A stretch of 64,000 nt of DNA from Thermococcus henrietii (GCF_900198835.1 NZ_LT900021.1:1302001-1366000), one strand, 5' to 3'. Positions 7,525 through 16,379 are shown, counted from the first letter of the stretch. Made by a program: numbers and translations. Notes: generated by a model from the sequence alone, not told the origin.

Positions 7525-8729
7525 CACTCCTCACCCCCCTGCCAGAGGTCTGCATCCGCGAAGTTCAGGCCAAAGCTGTGCAGTCCGAAGGGGAAGTCCG
7601 TGAAGATGTTCCCTGTTATGCCCCTGCAGAAGGCCACGTAGTTTATCCTCGACGCTCCCCTGAGGCCAATCCACGAAACTCTGCCGTCCCTCAGCTCCAC
7701 GAGCGTAAGAACGTCACCGTGCGGGGCCTCCGCCAGTCCGAGGTTGAGGCCCCCCTTAACCGCAGGGTCAGAACTCAACGCCCTGAAGTCGATTCCCTCG
7801 ATAATCTCGAAGGAGCGCTCTATTTCCTCCATGCGGACCATGAGCCTCGCAAGGGCGTCTCCGTCCTCGCACGTCACCGGTTTGTAGGAGTAGAACCTGT
7901 CGAAGGCCCGAACATCCCTCGGGACCCCTGAACCCCTCGACGCTATCCCAACGGCGTCGAGCTCGATTACGTCCTCCCTGCTCAGCCGGCAGGTGTTGTG
8001 GAGACGGTCGATGAATATCTTGCTCTCAAGCAACTCCTCCCTCAGCTCGCGGAACTCCTCCTTGAGCTTCCCCAGCCTTTCAACGGCCCTTCCGTCGAGG
8101 ATTCTAACCCCTCCAGGAACGTTCGCGCCGAAGCCGTAGCGGTGGCCGGTCAGCCTGTTGAGAACCCTGAGCGTTTCTTCCTCGAGCCAGTGGAAGTGCA
8201 TCGTCGCGACCTTCTGAGATGCATCCCCAGCGAGCTTGTGGATGACGTTGAAGTGGTTGTAGAGCCTCTCAATCTCGAGGAGGCCCTTCCTGACCTCCCA
8301 GACGTCTTCGTCGGGGTTGGCCTCAACGGCCCTCAGAAAGGCGTAGGTGTAAGCTAAGGCGAAGTTCCCGACGGCCCTCTCAAGGACTGCTATGGTCTCC
8401 TCCAGCGGGCGGTTTATCAGCCTCCCCTCGATTCCCCGTCTCTTGTAGCCGTAGACGGGCCTTATCGAGACTATCCTCTCGCCGTAGGTGAGTATCTCGA
8501 AGGCCCCGGCCTGCCCCAGGCCACCGGCGGCGGGACCGAAGGTGAGGGGAACCGCGTTGCTTCCCGGCGGGATTCTGATGTAAGGCGTGGTCTCACCAAC
8601 AAGAGCGGGCGCAATCTTCCTGTCCGGCAGTCTCTCCTCTTCCCTGATGAGCGCCTCGCCCGTGTCGTAGTCGAGCCAGACCGTTAGATAGTTCCCGTTC
8701 CTCCTGAAAACGGCCGAGAGAGCCATCAT
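7524..8729 (-). CDS. Ehr large subunit: NiFe-hydrogenase-like protein without NiFe ligands
   Basis: A 401-residue protein of the group 4 hydrogenase large subunit/NuoD family. Landmarks are GPAAGGLGQAGAFEILTYGERI (about 65-86), a helical core, and EAPHGDVLTLVELRDGRVSWIG (about 334-355). The two CxxC motifs that bind NiFe are gone: the N-terminal site reads ERAVGNFALAYTYAF (117-131) and the C-terminal site FCRGITGNIFTDFPFG (367-382). The only cysteines are C247, C287 and C368. It therefore cannot bind a normal NiFe centre. Loss of ligands in an otherwise complete cluster defines energy-converting hydrogenase-related (Ehr) complexes. It overlaps the upstream gene by ATGA. Confidence 0.85.
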   Translation of the reverse strand: MMALSAVFRRNGNYLTVWLDYDTGEALIREEERLPDRKIAPALVGETTPYIRIPPGSNAVPLTFGPAAGGLGQAGAFEILTYGERIVSIRPVYGYKRRGIEGRLINRPLEETIAVLERAVGNFALAYTYAFLRAVEANPDEDVWEVRKGLLEIERLYNHFNVIHKLAGDASQKVATMHFHWLEEETLRVLNRLTGHRYGFGANVPGGVRILDGRAVERLGKLKEEFRELREELLESKIFIDRLHNTCRLSREDVIELDAVGIASRGSGVPRDVRAFDRFYSYKPVTCEDGDALARLMVRMEEIERSFEIIEGIDFRALSSDPAVKGGLNLGLAEAPHGDVLTLVELRDGRVSWIGLRGASRINYVAFCRGITGNIFTDFPFGLHSFGLNFADADLWQGGEE

Positions 8730-10084
8730 ATTACCAGACCCCCGGTGAGTGCAAGGTAGACCGCGTAGAGGCTTACCCCGAGCGCTACGAGCGTCATTAT
8801 CAGGGGTATCAGCTCCTCACCGCGCTGGAACTCCGCTCCCTTCCCCCCGCCGAAGAGCATCTTGGCCGAGTGCCAGTTGAGGGCCAAGAACGAGAGGAGC
8901 AGTCCCGTTCCGATGAGGAGGGCCCACCAGCGGTTTATCGAGAGGGCCACCCCGAGTATCGACAGCTCCGCGAGGAAGGTTCCGAAAGGCGGTGCACCGG
9001 TCACCGCCAGGGCCGATAATCCGAAGGAGTAGCCGAGTGCCGGACTGTCCTTCATAAGGCCGTTGATTTCCCCAATCTCGTGGCCGTATCTACTCACCGC
9101 GCTTCCGGCTGAGATGAAGAGGGCACCCTTGGCGAAGGCGTGAACCGCGACGAGGACGAATACGAGCTTGAGCAGGCTCGGCCTGTAGTAGCTCAGCGCG
9201 ATGCCTATGGTAGCTACACCCATCATGTCCATGCTCGAATAAGCCAGGAGCCTTTTGACGAACCTCTGCGAGGCCATCAGGATTGACGCCACCAGGACCG
9301 TCAGGATTCCGACGGTTAGGGCTATGTAGACGGCCTCCTTTCCGAGGCCCGTCGATGCCTTGAAGAGGCGGTAGTAGACGAGGAGCGCCGTTGGGAGGAG
9401 CGTTCCCGAGAGCATAGCGCTGACCGGCGAAGGGGCGCTTCCGTGGGCATCTGGAAGCCAGCCGTGCATCGGGAAGAGGCCGACCTTTGTTCCGAAGCCG
9501 ACTATGGCAAGCAGTCCGATCACGGCACCGGCCTTCTCGGAGAGAACGAGGTGCCTGACGTCGAGGGTTCCCGCGAAGCTGTAGGTTATGACAACAGAGA
9601 GGAAGGCAATTCCAAGGCCCGCGGAGGCGATAATCATGTAGCGCCAAGCCCCCTCGACGTTCCGCTTCTTGCCGTCTGTGATTATGAGTATCGCGCTGAC
9701 GACGGTCGTCGCCTCAAGCCCAATCCACATCCAGCCGAGGTTCGAGACGACGGCGGTGAAAATCATCGAGAGCGCGAAGAGCGAGAGGAAGCTCCAGTAG
9801 AGCCTGAGCGGGTAGAATGGCCTCTCGACCCTCTCGACGTAGTAGAGCGAGGCCAGGGAGGCAAAGAAGTAAATCCAGGCTATCGTCGTCGCCAGAATCA
9901 TCGAGTACCAGTCGGCGTAGAAGTAGTGGCTCGAGACGGTGTAGCCCCTGATGAGCATGTCGGTTGCCATTGATGCCGTTATGAAGGCCAGCCCGGGGAC
10001 GATTGCCCTGCCGAGCCTCTCCGAGATGAGCGGAAGGAGCGTTGCTATGAGTGGTATCGCGAGCAGGTAAACCACGGCCTCCAT
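8726..10084 (-). CDS. Ehr complex antiporter-like subunit (HyfF/NuoN type)
   Basis: A 452-residue polytopic protein, the second antiporter-like subunit of the cluster. Key ion-path residues are present: glutamate in WIGLEATTVVSAIL near residue 120 and lysine in FGTKVGLFPMHGWLPDAH near 205, followed by GSAPSPVSAMLSG. The ATG at 10084 (MEAVVYLLAIP) is chosen because GGGGTGAT lies just upstream and it begins 4 bases after the HyfE-like stop; a longer open frame to 10138 would overlap that gene heavily. Confidence 0.87.
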   Translation of the reverse strand: MEAVVYLLAIPLIATLLPLISERLGRAIVPGLAFITASMATDMLIRGYTVSSHYFYADWYSMILATTIAWIYFFASLASLYYVERVERPFYPLRLYWSFLSLFALSMIFTAVVSNLGWMWIGLEATTVVSAILIITDGKKRNVEGAWRYMIIASAGLGIAFLSVVITYSFAGTLDVRHLVLSEKAGAVIGLLAIVGFGTKVGLFPMHGWLPDAHGSAPSPVSAMLSGTLLPTALLVYYRLFKASTGLGKEAVYIALTVGILTVLVASILMASQRFVKRLLAYSSMDMMGVATIGIALSYYRPSLLKLVFVLVAVHAFAKGALFISAGSAVSRYGHEIGEINGLMKDSPALGYSFGLSALAVTGAPPFGTFLAELSILGVALSINRWWALLIGTGLLLSFLALNWHSAKMLFGGGKGAEFQRGEELIPLIMTLVALGVSLYAVYLALTGGLVI

Positions 10085-10088
10085 GCTA

Positions 10089-10706
10089 TCACCCCACCAG
10101 CTCCTCGACTTCCAGCGGTCCGTAGCGCTTCTCGGCACCTAAGACGACCGCGAGCAGGACGAAGGCTATCATATCGAGCAGTATCCCGAACTCAAGGACC
10201 ATGGGCATCGGCGAGAGCATCACCGCGAGGTAGAGGAGCGCGTTCTCCTCGCTGAGGTAGCCGACTATCTGGGCCAGGGCGTTCCTCCTCGAGGCTATGA
10301 TGAGCATGCCCAGGAAAAGCAGGACGAAGGCTATGACCCCGCTCCAGTTGTCCGTTGCCCTGTAGATCGGGATGTAGAGGAAATACGCGAGAACCGCCAC
10401 GACGAGGCCGAGGACTATCGCGTGGTGCGTCGTCTTAATCTCCCTTCCGCGCCAGATTCTCTCCTTCCTGACGTCCCTCTGGAGGAGCCAGGGTATCAGA
10501 AGTGCCCTGAACGCTATCGTGATTCCGCCGAGGATTATGAGCTCAGGAATCCGCTTTTCCCAGCCGACTATTCCGATAATCAGACCGATTAGGACGGACT
10601 GGAACGCAACCGCCTCAATCAGCGAGTGCATGTAGGACTCGGTGAGCATGAAGAAGGCCGTGAGGAGGACCACCGAGCCTAGCAGGTTTAGGATTTCGTT
10701 GATCAC
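10089..10706 (-). CDS. Ehr complex membrane subunit (HyfE-like)
   Basis: A 205-residue membrane protein with about six hydrophobic segments. Its order in the cluster, between the NuoH-like and NuoN-like genes, and its NuoK-like content match HyfE of hydrogenase 4-type complexes. A charged loop (RDVRKERIWRGREIKTTHH, about residues 77-95) lies between membrane pairs. Its ATG overlaps the upstream stop (ATGA). The function is to help build the ion-translocating arm; it has no cofactor. Confidence 0.8.
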   Translation of the reverse strand: MINEILNLLGSVVLLTAFFMLTESYMHSLIEAVAFQSVLIGLIIGIVGWEKRIPELIILGGITIAFRALLIPWLLQRDVRKERIWRGREIKTTHHAIVLGLVVAVLAYFLYIPIYRATDNWSGVIAFVLLFLGMLIIASRRNALAQIVGYLSEENALLYLAVMLSPMPMVLEFGILLDMIAFVLLAVVLGAEKRYGPLEVEELVG

Positions 10707-11671
10707 GGCGCACCACCCCCGAGGAGGAAGCTGATAACGCCCATTATCGCCAGGAGGAAGCTGGCGGAAAGGTAGTCGATGATGCGGAAGAGCCTTATCT
10801 TCGCCAGGGTCTCCTCAACGACGACGAAAGCCAGGATGAGCCCGAGCATCTTGACGAAGAGCGTCGCGATTCCCTTGGCAATCTCGACTAAACTTGCGCT
10901 CGTCGCGAGGCCCCATGGGACCGCGAAGACGTTGAGGAAGACCGCCATCAGGATGAAGGACTTCATGTAGCCCGCCCAGGAGTTGAGGGCGTAGAGCGGG
11001 CCTGTGTACTCGAGACCCTTTGCCTGGTCGAGCATTCCGAGCTCGTTGCTTCCGTGGGACTCGATTGGGAGCTTTCCCGTATCGAAGAGCAGGAGCATGA
11101 AGAACGCGGCCGTGATGAGGATGTGCGTCGGGCTGAGGTACCAGCCTTCCGCCGTTACCCTGTGGTTCATCAGGAACGGGTTGTTGGTTCCGGTGATTAT
11201 CGCCACTCCGAAGAAGACCATTATGAGGACCGGCTCCGCGAAGGCCCCAAAGTTCACGGAACGGGTTGCCCCTATCCCGGTGTAGTAACTTCCCGTCCTC
11301 TCGGTGGCCAGAACCGAGGCCATCGCGGCGAGGCCGAATATGAAGGTCCCGCCGAAGAAGTCCACCGTCGGGGCCAGCCAGCTCGGGAAGTTGCCGACTA
11401 TCGGGAGCACCCAGGGCAACGTCAGCATTGCACCGAAGGCTACGAACGGCGCGATGACGAAGAACGGGCCGACTCCCTCTGGAATCAGCGTCTCCTTCCT
11501 GAAGAACTTCGCGAGGTCGTAGTAGGGCTGGAAGATGCTTATTCCCTTCCTCGACTCGATGCGCGCCTCTATCTTCTTAAGGATTCCTACCATTAGGGGT
11601 GAGAGCAGGAGCACCACTATAACCTGAACTAAACCGATAACCACCCTGTCTTCCGGGTTCAAAGGCGTCAC
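10703..11671 (-). CDS. Ehr complex membrane anchor (HyfC/EchB/NuoH-like)
   Basis: A 322-residue membrane protein of the NuoH family. EARIESRKGISIFQPYYDLAKFF (about 34-56) corresponds to the conserved loop that contacts the hydrophilic arm, and LPIESHGSNELGMLDQ (about 200-215) to the acidic funnel. It would link the redox module to the antiporter-like subunits. It is the first gene of the operon. The start is GTG at 11671, preceded by GGGGAGGTGACG; no ATG is available nearby. Confidence 0.87.
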   Translation of the reverse strand: MTPLNPEDRVVIGLVQVIVVLLLSPLMVGILKKIEARIESRKGISIFQPYYDLAKFFRKETLIPEGVGPFFVIAPFVAFGAMLTLPWVLPIVGNFPSWLAPTVDFFGGTFIFGLAAMASVLATERTGSYYTGIGATRSVNFGAFAEPVLIMVFFGVAIITGTNNPFLMNHRVTAEGWYLSPTHILITAAFFMLLLFDTGKLPIESHGSNELGMLDQAKGLEYTGPLYALNSWAGYMKSFILMAVFLNVFAVPWGLATSASLVEIAKGIATLFVKMLGLILAFVVVEETLAKIRLFRIIDYLSASFLLAIMGVISFLLGGGAP

Positions 11672-11800
11672 CTCCCCGATATGGAGAGAACAGGCGTCAT
11701 TAGCCCCTGTTCGGGGCAGTTAGGGCGGACGCCATCGCCCGGAAATTTGCCCGGCGGTTTTATGAGGCTGGGTTTTTAAAGGTTTTGAGAACTCGGGAGT
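11672..11800 (-). promoter_or_regulatory. Leader and promoter region of the Ehr operon
   Basis: A 129-base gap. On the minus strand CTTTAAAAACC (rc of about 11771-11781) is the best TATA box, implying a leader of about 80 bases. Two GC stems fall in that leader: GCCCC/GGGGC at 11703-11717 and GGGCG/CGCCC at 11723-11740. They could affect initiation or processing. I found no SurR-type GTTnnnAAC site. A weaker TATA (CATAAAAC) is near 11756-11763. Confidence 0.35.
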
Positions 11801-12043
11801 TCACTGATGGACGTCTTTGGGGGGATGCTCCTCTTTTCTCCCTGCCTTGAGGTACTTGTCCATGACATTAATCGCTTCCTCGTCGCTCCAGTTTCCTCCG
11901 AGCATTCTGTTCTCGGCTATGTAGCCGGCCAGCTTGATTGCAAGGGTTCTGTTCTCGTTGAAGAGCTCGTACATCTTGTAGTTGAGCACCGCCTCCTTCT
12001 TCGAGAGCTCGAGCAGTCTGTCACGGAGTTTCTCCTCTTCCAT
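11801..12043 (-). CDS. Small helical protein, 80 residues
   Basis: A charged, helical protein (MEEEKLRDRLLELSKKEAVL...) ending in a basic and proline-containing tail (GRKEEHPPKDVHQ). The ATG at 12043 is favoured over the GTG at 12052 because GGTGAG sits four bases before it. It overlaps the 3' end of the 59-residue coiled-coil gene upstream, so the pair is coupled. No family is recognised. A scaffold or regulatory role is possible, but nothing in the sequence proves it. Confidence 0.6.
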   Translation of the reverse strand: MEEEKLRDRLLELSKKEAVLNYKMYELFNENRTLAIKLAGYIAENRMLGGNWSDEEAINVMDKYLKAGRKEEHPPKDVHQ

Positions 12044-12200
12044 CTCCCTCACCCTTTAAATTCTCGTTTTCCCTTTGGAGCTCTCTGAGGGCTTTCCTCA
12101 GAAGCTCGTTGTCCCGCTTCATCTCAGCGTATTTGAGTTCCATAAGCTCAAGGAGCTTCTCCATTTCCTCGATTCGCTTCTTCAGCTCCTCTTCCCTCAA
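12021..12200 (-). CDS. Short coiled-coil protein, 59 residues, TTG start
   Basis: The frame reads (L/M)REEELKKRIEEMEKLLELM and continues as an uninterrupted leucine/charged heptad pattern to about residue 45, then a glycine-rich end. The TTG at 12200 follows GGTGGAGAACC, a strong ribosome site, and TTTTTACG near 12232-12239 (minus strand) is a TATA box about 25 bases before the leader. Stop TGA 12021-12023 lies inside the next gene. It is almost certainly a dimeric coiled coil; its partner is unknown, the overlapping 80-residue protein being the obvious candidate. Confidence 0.6.
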   Translation of the reverse strand: MREEELKKRIEEMEKLLELMELKYAEMKRDNELLRKALRELQRENENLKGEGDGRGETP

Positions 12201-12246
12201 GGTTCTCCACCGGGTAAGAATAGAAGGGGAGGCGTAAAAACCTAAC

Positions 12247-14913
12247 TCAGAAGAACACTATAACCGCGTCCCCAACTACTGCCGTCTCGACCTCTTCGCC
12301 CTCACTGAACACCGCCTTCCTGATGATGACGTCGTCTTTGCTCAACTCGACCTTCTGACCGTCGACCTCGAACTCGACCTTTCCGGCCTCCTTGAGCGCC
12401 TTGGCAACCTCTTCCGCGTGCTCCTTGAGGTAGGTGGTAATCTTCGGCACGAGCTTGCCGTATCTCGGCCCAACGGTTCTGAAGTTGGGCTTTATCTCGG
12501 TTATGCGCTCCTCTAAAGCCGGCTCACCCCTGATGACCTCAAGCCTCTCGATGTTCATCGTTCCGGCTATGTCCCTCTCGATGGTCTTGAGCTTCTCGTA
12601 GGAGTCCGTTGCATAGATGGCTACGTGCTTGAGCTTGGCGTTGAGGGCGAGGCCGTGAGAGTTCTTGTAGCGCCTTATCGCACCGACTATTTCCCTCGCC
12701 AGCTCACCGAGCTTCTCGGCCTCTTCGTCGATTCTGTCCTCTCTGAACTTCGGCCATTCAAGGAGGTGAACGCTTTTAACGCCAACCCGCTCGCGGAAGA
12801 GGTTCTGGTAGAGCTCCTCGGTGATGTGCGGGACGAAGGGCGCCATCAGGAGCATCAGGTTGTAGAGGAGCTCGTAGAGCGCCGTCTTAGCCTTCAGCTT
12901 GCTCTCCTCGTCGTCGCCGTAGAGACGGTACTTAATCATCTCAATGTAATCGTCGGCGACCTCGTGCCAGACGAAGGTTATCAGCTCTCTCGTCAGAAGG
13001 TTGAAGCGGTAGCGCTCCATCTCCTCGGTGGCGAACTTGATGAGCCTGTGGAGTCTGCTGAGAATCCAGCGGTCGAGCGGTTCGAGCTCCTCTGGCGCTT
13101 TGTCCGGGTCGAAATCAGCGAGATGTCTCTCGGCGAAGCGGTAGATGTTCCAGACCTTCTGCAGGAAGCGGAAGTTGTAGTCTACGGTCTCCCACTTGAA
13201 CGGGTGGTCCTCTCCGGGTGGGGCGAGGGCCGTCCAGAGCCTCAGAGCGTCGGCGCCGTACTTCGGAATGACCTCATCCGGGGCAACGACGTTGCCGTAG
13301 CTCTTGCTCATCTTCCTTCCATCGGGCCCGGCGACCATTCCGTTGATGAGGACGTCGCGCCAGGGCTTCTCGCCGGTAAGTATGTAGGTCCTGAATATCG
13401 TGTAGAATGCCCACGTCCTTATGATGTCGGTTCCCTGGGGCCTGAGCGCGGTCGGGAAGTTGTGCTCGAACCAGCGCTTGGCTTTTTCGTCGCCCTTGAT
13501 GGCCTCGTGCCACTTGGTTATTATCAGCGGGGTTATGCTCGAGTCAACCCAGCAGTCGAGGACGTCGGTGACGGGCTTCGGCTCGCTTCCGTCGGAGCAC
13601 TTCCTCGGAGGCTTGTCAAAGCGCGGGTCAACCGGAAGCTTATCCTCGTCGGGCAGTATTATCTCGCCGTTATCGCAGACCCAGAATGGGATTGGAGTTC
13701 CGAAGACCCTCTGCCTGCTTATGACCCAGTCCCAATCCATGCTCTCGGCCCAGTCCTTGAGGCGGAGGAACATGTCCTCGGGATACCAGTCGATTTCCTT
13801 CGCGACCTTCACTATCTCGTCCGTGAAGTCCTTGACCTTTATGAACCACTGCTTCTTGGGGAGTAGCTCAATCGGGGCCATACAGGAGCTCCTCTCGGTG
13901 TGTCTGAGAACGCGGTGCCTTATCTTCTCCTTCTTGTAGAGGAGACCCATTTTCTCAAGGTCTTCCGCAATCTTCTTCCTCGCTTCCTCGGTCTTGAGGC
14001 CGGCGTAAGGCCCGGCGTTCTCGTTCATGGTTCCGTCCTCGTTGATGGCTATGATGACCGGCAGGTTGTAGCGCTTCTGCCAGACGACGTCCTGCTCGTC
14101 ACCGTAGGTACAGTTGTAAACCGCTCCGGTTCCAAAGCTCGGGTCAACGTCCTCGTCAGCCAGAACCGGCACTTCCCTCTCGAATATCGGGAGCTTGACC
14201 TTCTTGCCGACGACGTCTTTGTAGCGCTCGTCCTCTGGGTGGACGAAGACGGCAACACAGGCGGGCATGAGCTCGGGCCTCGTCGTCGCTATCGGGACGT
14301 GACCACTTCCGTCAGCTAAGGGAAGCTTGATGTAGTAGAGGAAGCCGTCCTCCTCGACGTAGCCGACCTCGGCCTTGGCAAGGCTCGTCCTACAGCGCGG
14401 GCACCAGTAAACGGGGTGCTCGGCCTGGTAGAGGAGGCCCTTCTTGTAGAACTCGAGGAGAGACTTCTGGACTGCTGCCTTGTACCAGTCGTCCATCGTG
14501 TGGTATTCCAGGTCCCAGTCGGCCGAGTAGCCTATCCTGATGAACTGGTTGCGCATGGCCTCGATGGCCTGCCAGGTCCACTCAACGCACTTCTGGAGGA
14601 ACTTCTCGGGCTGGTCCTTGCTGATTCCGAACTCCTTCTCGACCTTCAGCTCCGTTGGAAGCCCGTGGTTGTCGAAGCCCTGGGGAAAGAGAACGTTGTA
14701 GCCGGTCATTCTCTTATAGCGCGCGATGATGTCAATCCAGGTGTGGCTGAGCACGTGACCGAGGTGAAGCGTTCCGCTCGTGAACGGGGGCGGGGTGTCA
14801 ATCGCGTAGCTCGGCCTCTTCTCGTCGAGCTCGTACTTGTAGATTTTCTCATCGAGCCAGAACTTCTGCCACTTGGGCTCAATCTCATTCGGGTCGTAGT
14901 TCTTCGGGAGCAT
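12247..14913 (-). CDS. valS: Valyl-tRNA synthetase
   Basis: An 888-residue class I aminoacyl-tRNA synthetase that charges tRNA-Val with ATP. The HIGH motif is PPFTSGTLHLGHVLSH near residue 45, the KMSKS loop is GRKMSKSYGNVVAPDEV near 520, and the editing (CP1) domain lies between. The anticodon-binding domain follows, with a C-terminal part from about 790. ATG 14913 (MLPKNYDP) is chosen over the GTG at 14928 because GGTGAT precedes it and it then begins 4 bases after the MFS gene's stop. Length is normal for archaeal ValS. Confidence 0.97.
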   Translation of the reverse strand: MLPKNYDPNEIEPKWQKFWLDEKIYKYELDEKRPSYAIDTPPPFTSGTLHLGHVLSHTWIDIIARYKRMTGYNVLFPQGFDNHGLPTELKVEKEFGISKDQPEKFLQKCVEWTWQAIEAMRNQFIRIGYSADWDLEYHTMDDWYKAAVQKSLLEFYKKGLLYQAEHPVYWCPRCRTSLAKAEVGYVEEDGFLYYIKLPLADGSGHVPIATTRPELMPACVAVFVHPEDERYKDVVGKKVKLPIFEREVPVLADEDVDPSFGTGAVYNCTYGDEQDVVWQKRYNLPVIIAINEDGTMNENAGPYAGLKTEEARKKIAEDLEKMGLLYKKEKIRHRVLRHTERSSCMAPIELLPKKQWFIKVKDFTDEIVKVAKEIDWYPEDMFLRLKDWAESMDWDWVISRQRVFGTPIPFWVCDNGEIILPDEDKLPVDPRFDKPPRKCSDGSEPKPVTDVLDCWVDSSITPLIITKWHEAIKGDEKAKRWFEHNFPTALRPQGTDIIRTWAFYTIFRTYILTGEKPWRDVLINGMVAGPDGRKMSKSYGNVVAPDEVIPKYGADALRLWTALAPPGEDHPFKWETVDYNFRFLQKVWNIYRFAERHLADFDPDKAPEELEPLDRWILSRLHRLIKFATEEMERYRFNLLTRELITFVWHEVADDYIEMIKYRLYGDDEESKLKAKTALYELLYNLMLLMAPFVPHITEELYQNLFRERVGVKSVHLLEWPKFREDRIDEEAEKLGELAREIVGAIRRYKNSHGLALNAKLKHVAIYATDSYEKLKTIERDIAGTMNIERLEVIRGEPALEERITEIKPNFRTVGPRYGKLVPKITTYLKEHAEEVAKALKEAGKVEFEVDGQKVELSKDDVIIRKAVFSEGEEVETAVVGDAVIVFF

Positions 14914-14917
14914 CCTA

Positions 14918-16063
14918 TCACCTTCCACCGGGTTTTTCCGGGATGTTACCCCCTTCGCCGGGGGCGCTTAAAAAGGTTAATCCCCAGATTGGCAGGGCCG
15001 AAAGGGCCCCGGTCAGGCCGGCCACGAGGTAGGCCGTGCCGAGCCCGAACTTTCCGGCGAGCAGGCCTATCGCAACGTTTGCAATCGCCGTGAACCCGCT
15101 TCCCATTGTGCCCAGCGTCGAGCTGACCGTCGAGCGGACTTCCGAGGGAATGAGGTCGTTCCTAAGGACTGCCATCAGCGGTCCCCTCGCCCCGAGGGTA
15201 ACCTCTACCGCGAAGAGGAGAGCCACGCTCCCCCAGAGGTCGGGTACGAGGCCAAGGAGAGCAACCTCAACGCCGAGCAGGGTAGACGTCAGGGTGACTG
15301 TTTTCGGGGACGGTTCAAGTTTCCTCGCCAGCAACGCGCCGAGGGAAGTCGAGAGCAACATCGTCGCGAAGAGAGGCCCAAGGGCTTCGTCCGGTAGTCC
15401 CCGGCCCTTCAGCAGGAGCATCCAGAACGTGAAGAACGCCCTGCCCGTGAAGCTCAGCAGGAACGAAGAGAGGAGGAGCAGGTGCAATCTTCTGTCTCCA
15501 AGGACCACATGCAGGCCCCTGCGCAGTATTCCAGAGTAGCCGAGTTCCGCCTTGCCCCTGTTGTCTGGCAAGAGGAGGGAGGCCATAAGGCCAGAAGCCA
15601 TCGCGAGAATTCCTGCGGTAACCACCGGGGCGTTCGGGGCGAACCCGGCGAGTGCACCGCCGAGGAAGCCACCAGCAAACCTGACCGGCCCGGAGAGGGC
15701 CTTCAGCCTGCTCAGAACGTCCTTTACCTGCTTTCTGTCTCCAAGGGCGTCGTAGAGCCAGGGAACCATTGTCCCGCTGACGAGGGCGCTTCCGAGGCCG
15801 GAAAGGGACGCACCAGCGAGGACACCCCAGAGCCCTCTTAAAAGGCCTACCACGATCAGTCCGAGGCCGAAGAGGGAGCTTCCGATTGAGTAAACCCGGA
15901 CCCTGCCGTGCCTGTCCGCGAGACCGCCGGTTGGGAAGTCCGTGAGAAGCTGGGCAAGCTCCGAAACGCTCTGAACCAGTCCAATCTCAGAAAAGCTCAG
16001 GCCAACCGACTTAAGCCAGAGGCTCAGGTAAGGCCCAAGAACCGCGGAGCTCAGCGAGCCCAC
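14918..16063 (-). CDS. Major facilitator superfamily transporter
   Basis: About 381 residues with 12 predicted membrane helices. LADRHGRVRVYSIGSSLFGLG near residues 50-70 is the MFS loop 2-3 motif, and a second-half repeat is visible near residue 210. The substrate is unknown; drug or metabolite efflux is plausible. The start is uncertain: the frame stays open upstream to a TGA at 16127-16129 and encodes LKWRYTATALV just before the GTG at 16063, as expected for the first helix, but contains no ATG or TTG. A TATA box near 16151-16160 suggests transcription from about 16130. The GTG is a minimal choice. Confidence 0.75.
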   Translation of the reverse strand: MGSLSSAVLGPYLSLWLKSVGLSFSEIGLVQSVSELAQLLTDFPTGGLADRHGRVRVYSIGSSLFGLGLIVVGLLRGLWGVLAGASLSGLGSALVSGTMVPWLYDALGDRKQVKDVLSRLKALSGPVRFAGGFLGGALAGFAPNAPVVTAGILAMASGLMASLLLPDNRGKAELGYSGILRRGLHVVLGDRRLHLLLLSSFLLSFTGRAFFTFWMLLLKGRGLPDEALGPLFATMLLSTSLGALLARKLEPSPKTVTLTSTLLGVEVALLGLVPDLWGSVALLFAVEVTLGARGPLMAVLRNDLIPSEVRSTVSSTLGTMGSGFTAIANVAIGLLAGKFGLGTAYLVAGLTGALSALPIWGLTFLSAPGEGGNIPEKPGGR

Positions 16064-16175
16064 TAAAGCCGTCGCCGTGTAGCGCCATTTCAGACCACGC
16101 TCCCGTCTTCCGGTGGACGATAGGCATCACCCGTGCACTGAAATGGGGAGGAGTTTAAAAGGTTTGGGGTGCCCA

Positions 16176-16379
16176 TCAGCGAGCCATGGTCATCGGGCAC
16201 TTTCTCCTCATCCCGCACTTTTCGCAGGCACTCCGGTGGAGAGCGAAGTTAATCGGTGTCAGCAGGAGGAACAGGAGGAGAAGTGCGAGTATATGCCGCG
16301 AAGGGGTGAGGAAGTACGCGGCCGAGATTCCGAGGACCGGCACGGCGGTTGCGAGCGCCCAGGTTATTTTGGCGAGCTT
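16176..16379 (-). pseudogene. C-terminal fragment of a membrane protein at an insertion junction
   Basis: Minus-strand frame KLAKITWALATAVPVLGISA, followed by two hydrophobic helices and a cysteine-rich tail (HRSACEKCGMRRKCPM) ending at TGA 16176-16178. It is preceded by a stop at 16380-16382 and has no start codon, so the N-terminal part is missing. Composition is GC-rich as in the core genome, whereas sequence just upstream is A+T-rich. The break near 16380 therefore marks the edge of an acquired segment that truncated this gene. Confidence 0.6.

Noticed and set aside
7524-8729. Calling the 5.1-11.7 kb cluster a formate hydrogenlyase or hydrogenase
   Set aside because: The large subunit lacks both CxxC motifs and there is no formate dehydrogenase or hydrogenase maturation gene beside it.
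12625-13866. A 413-codon plus-strand frame opposite valS
   Set aside because: Antisense shadow of valS codons; no start signals and no recognisable domain.
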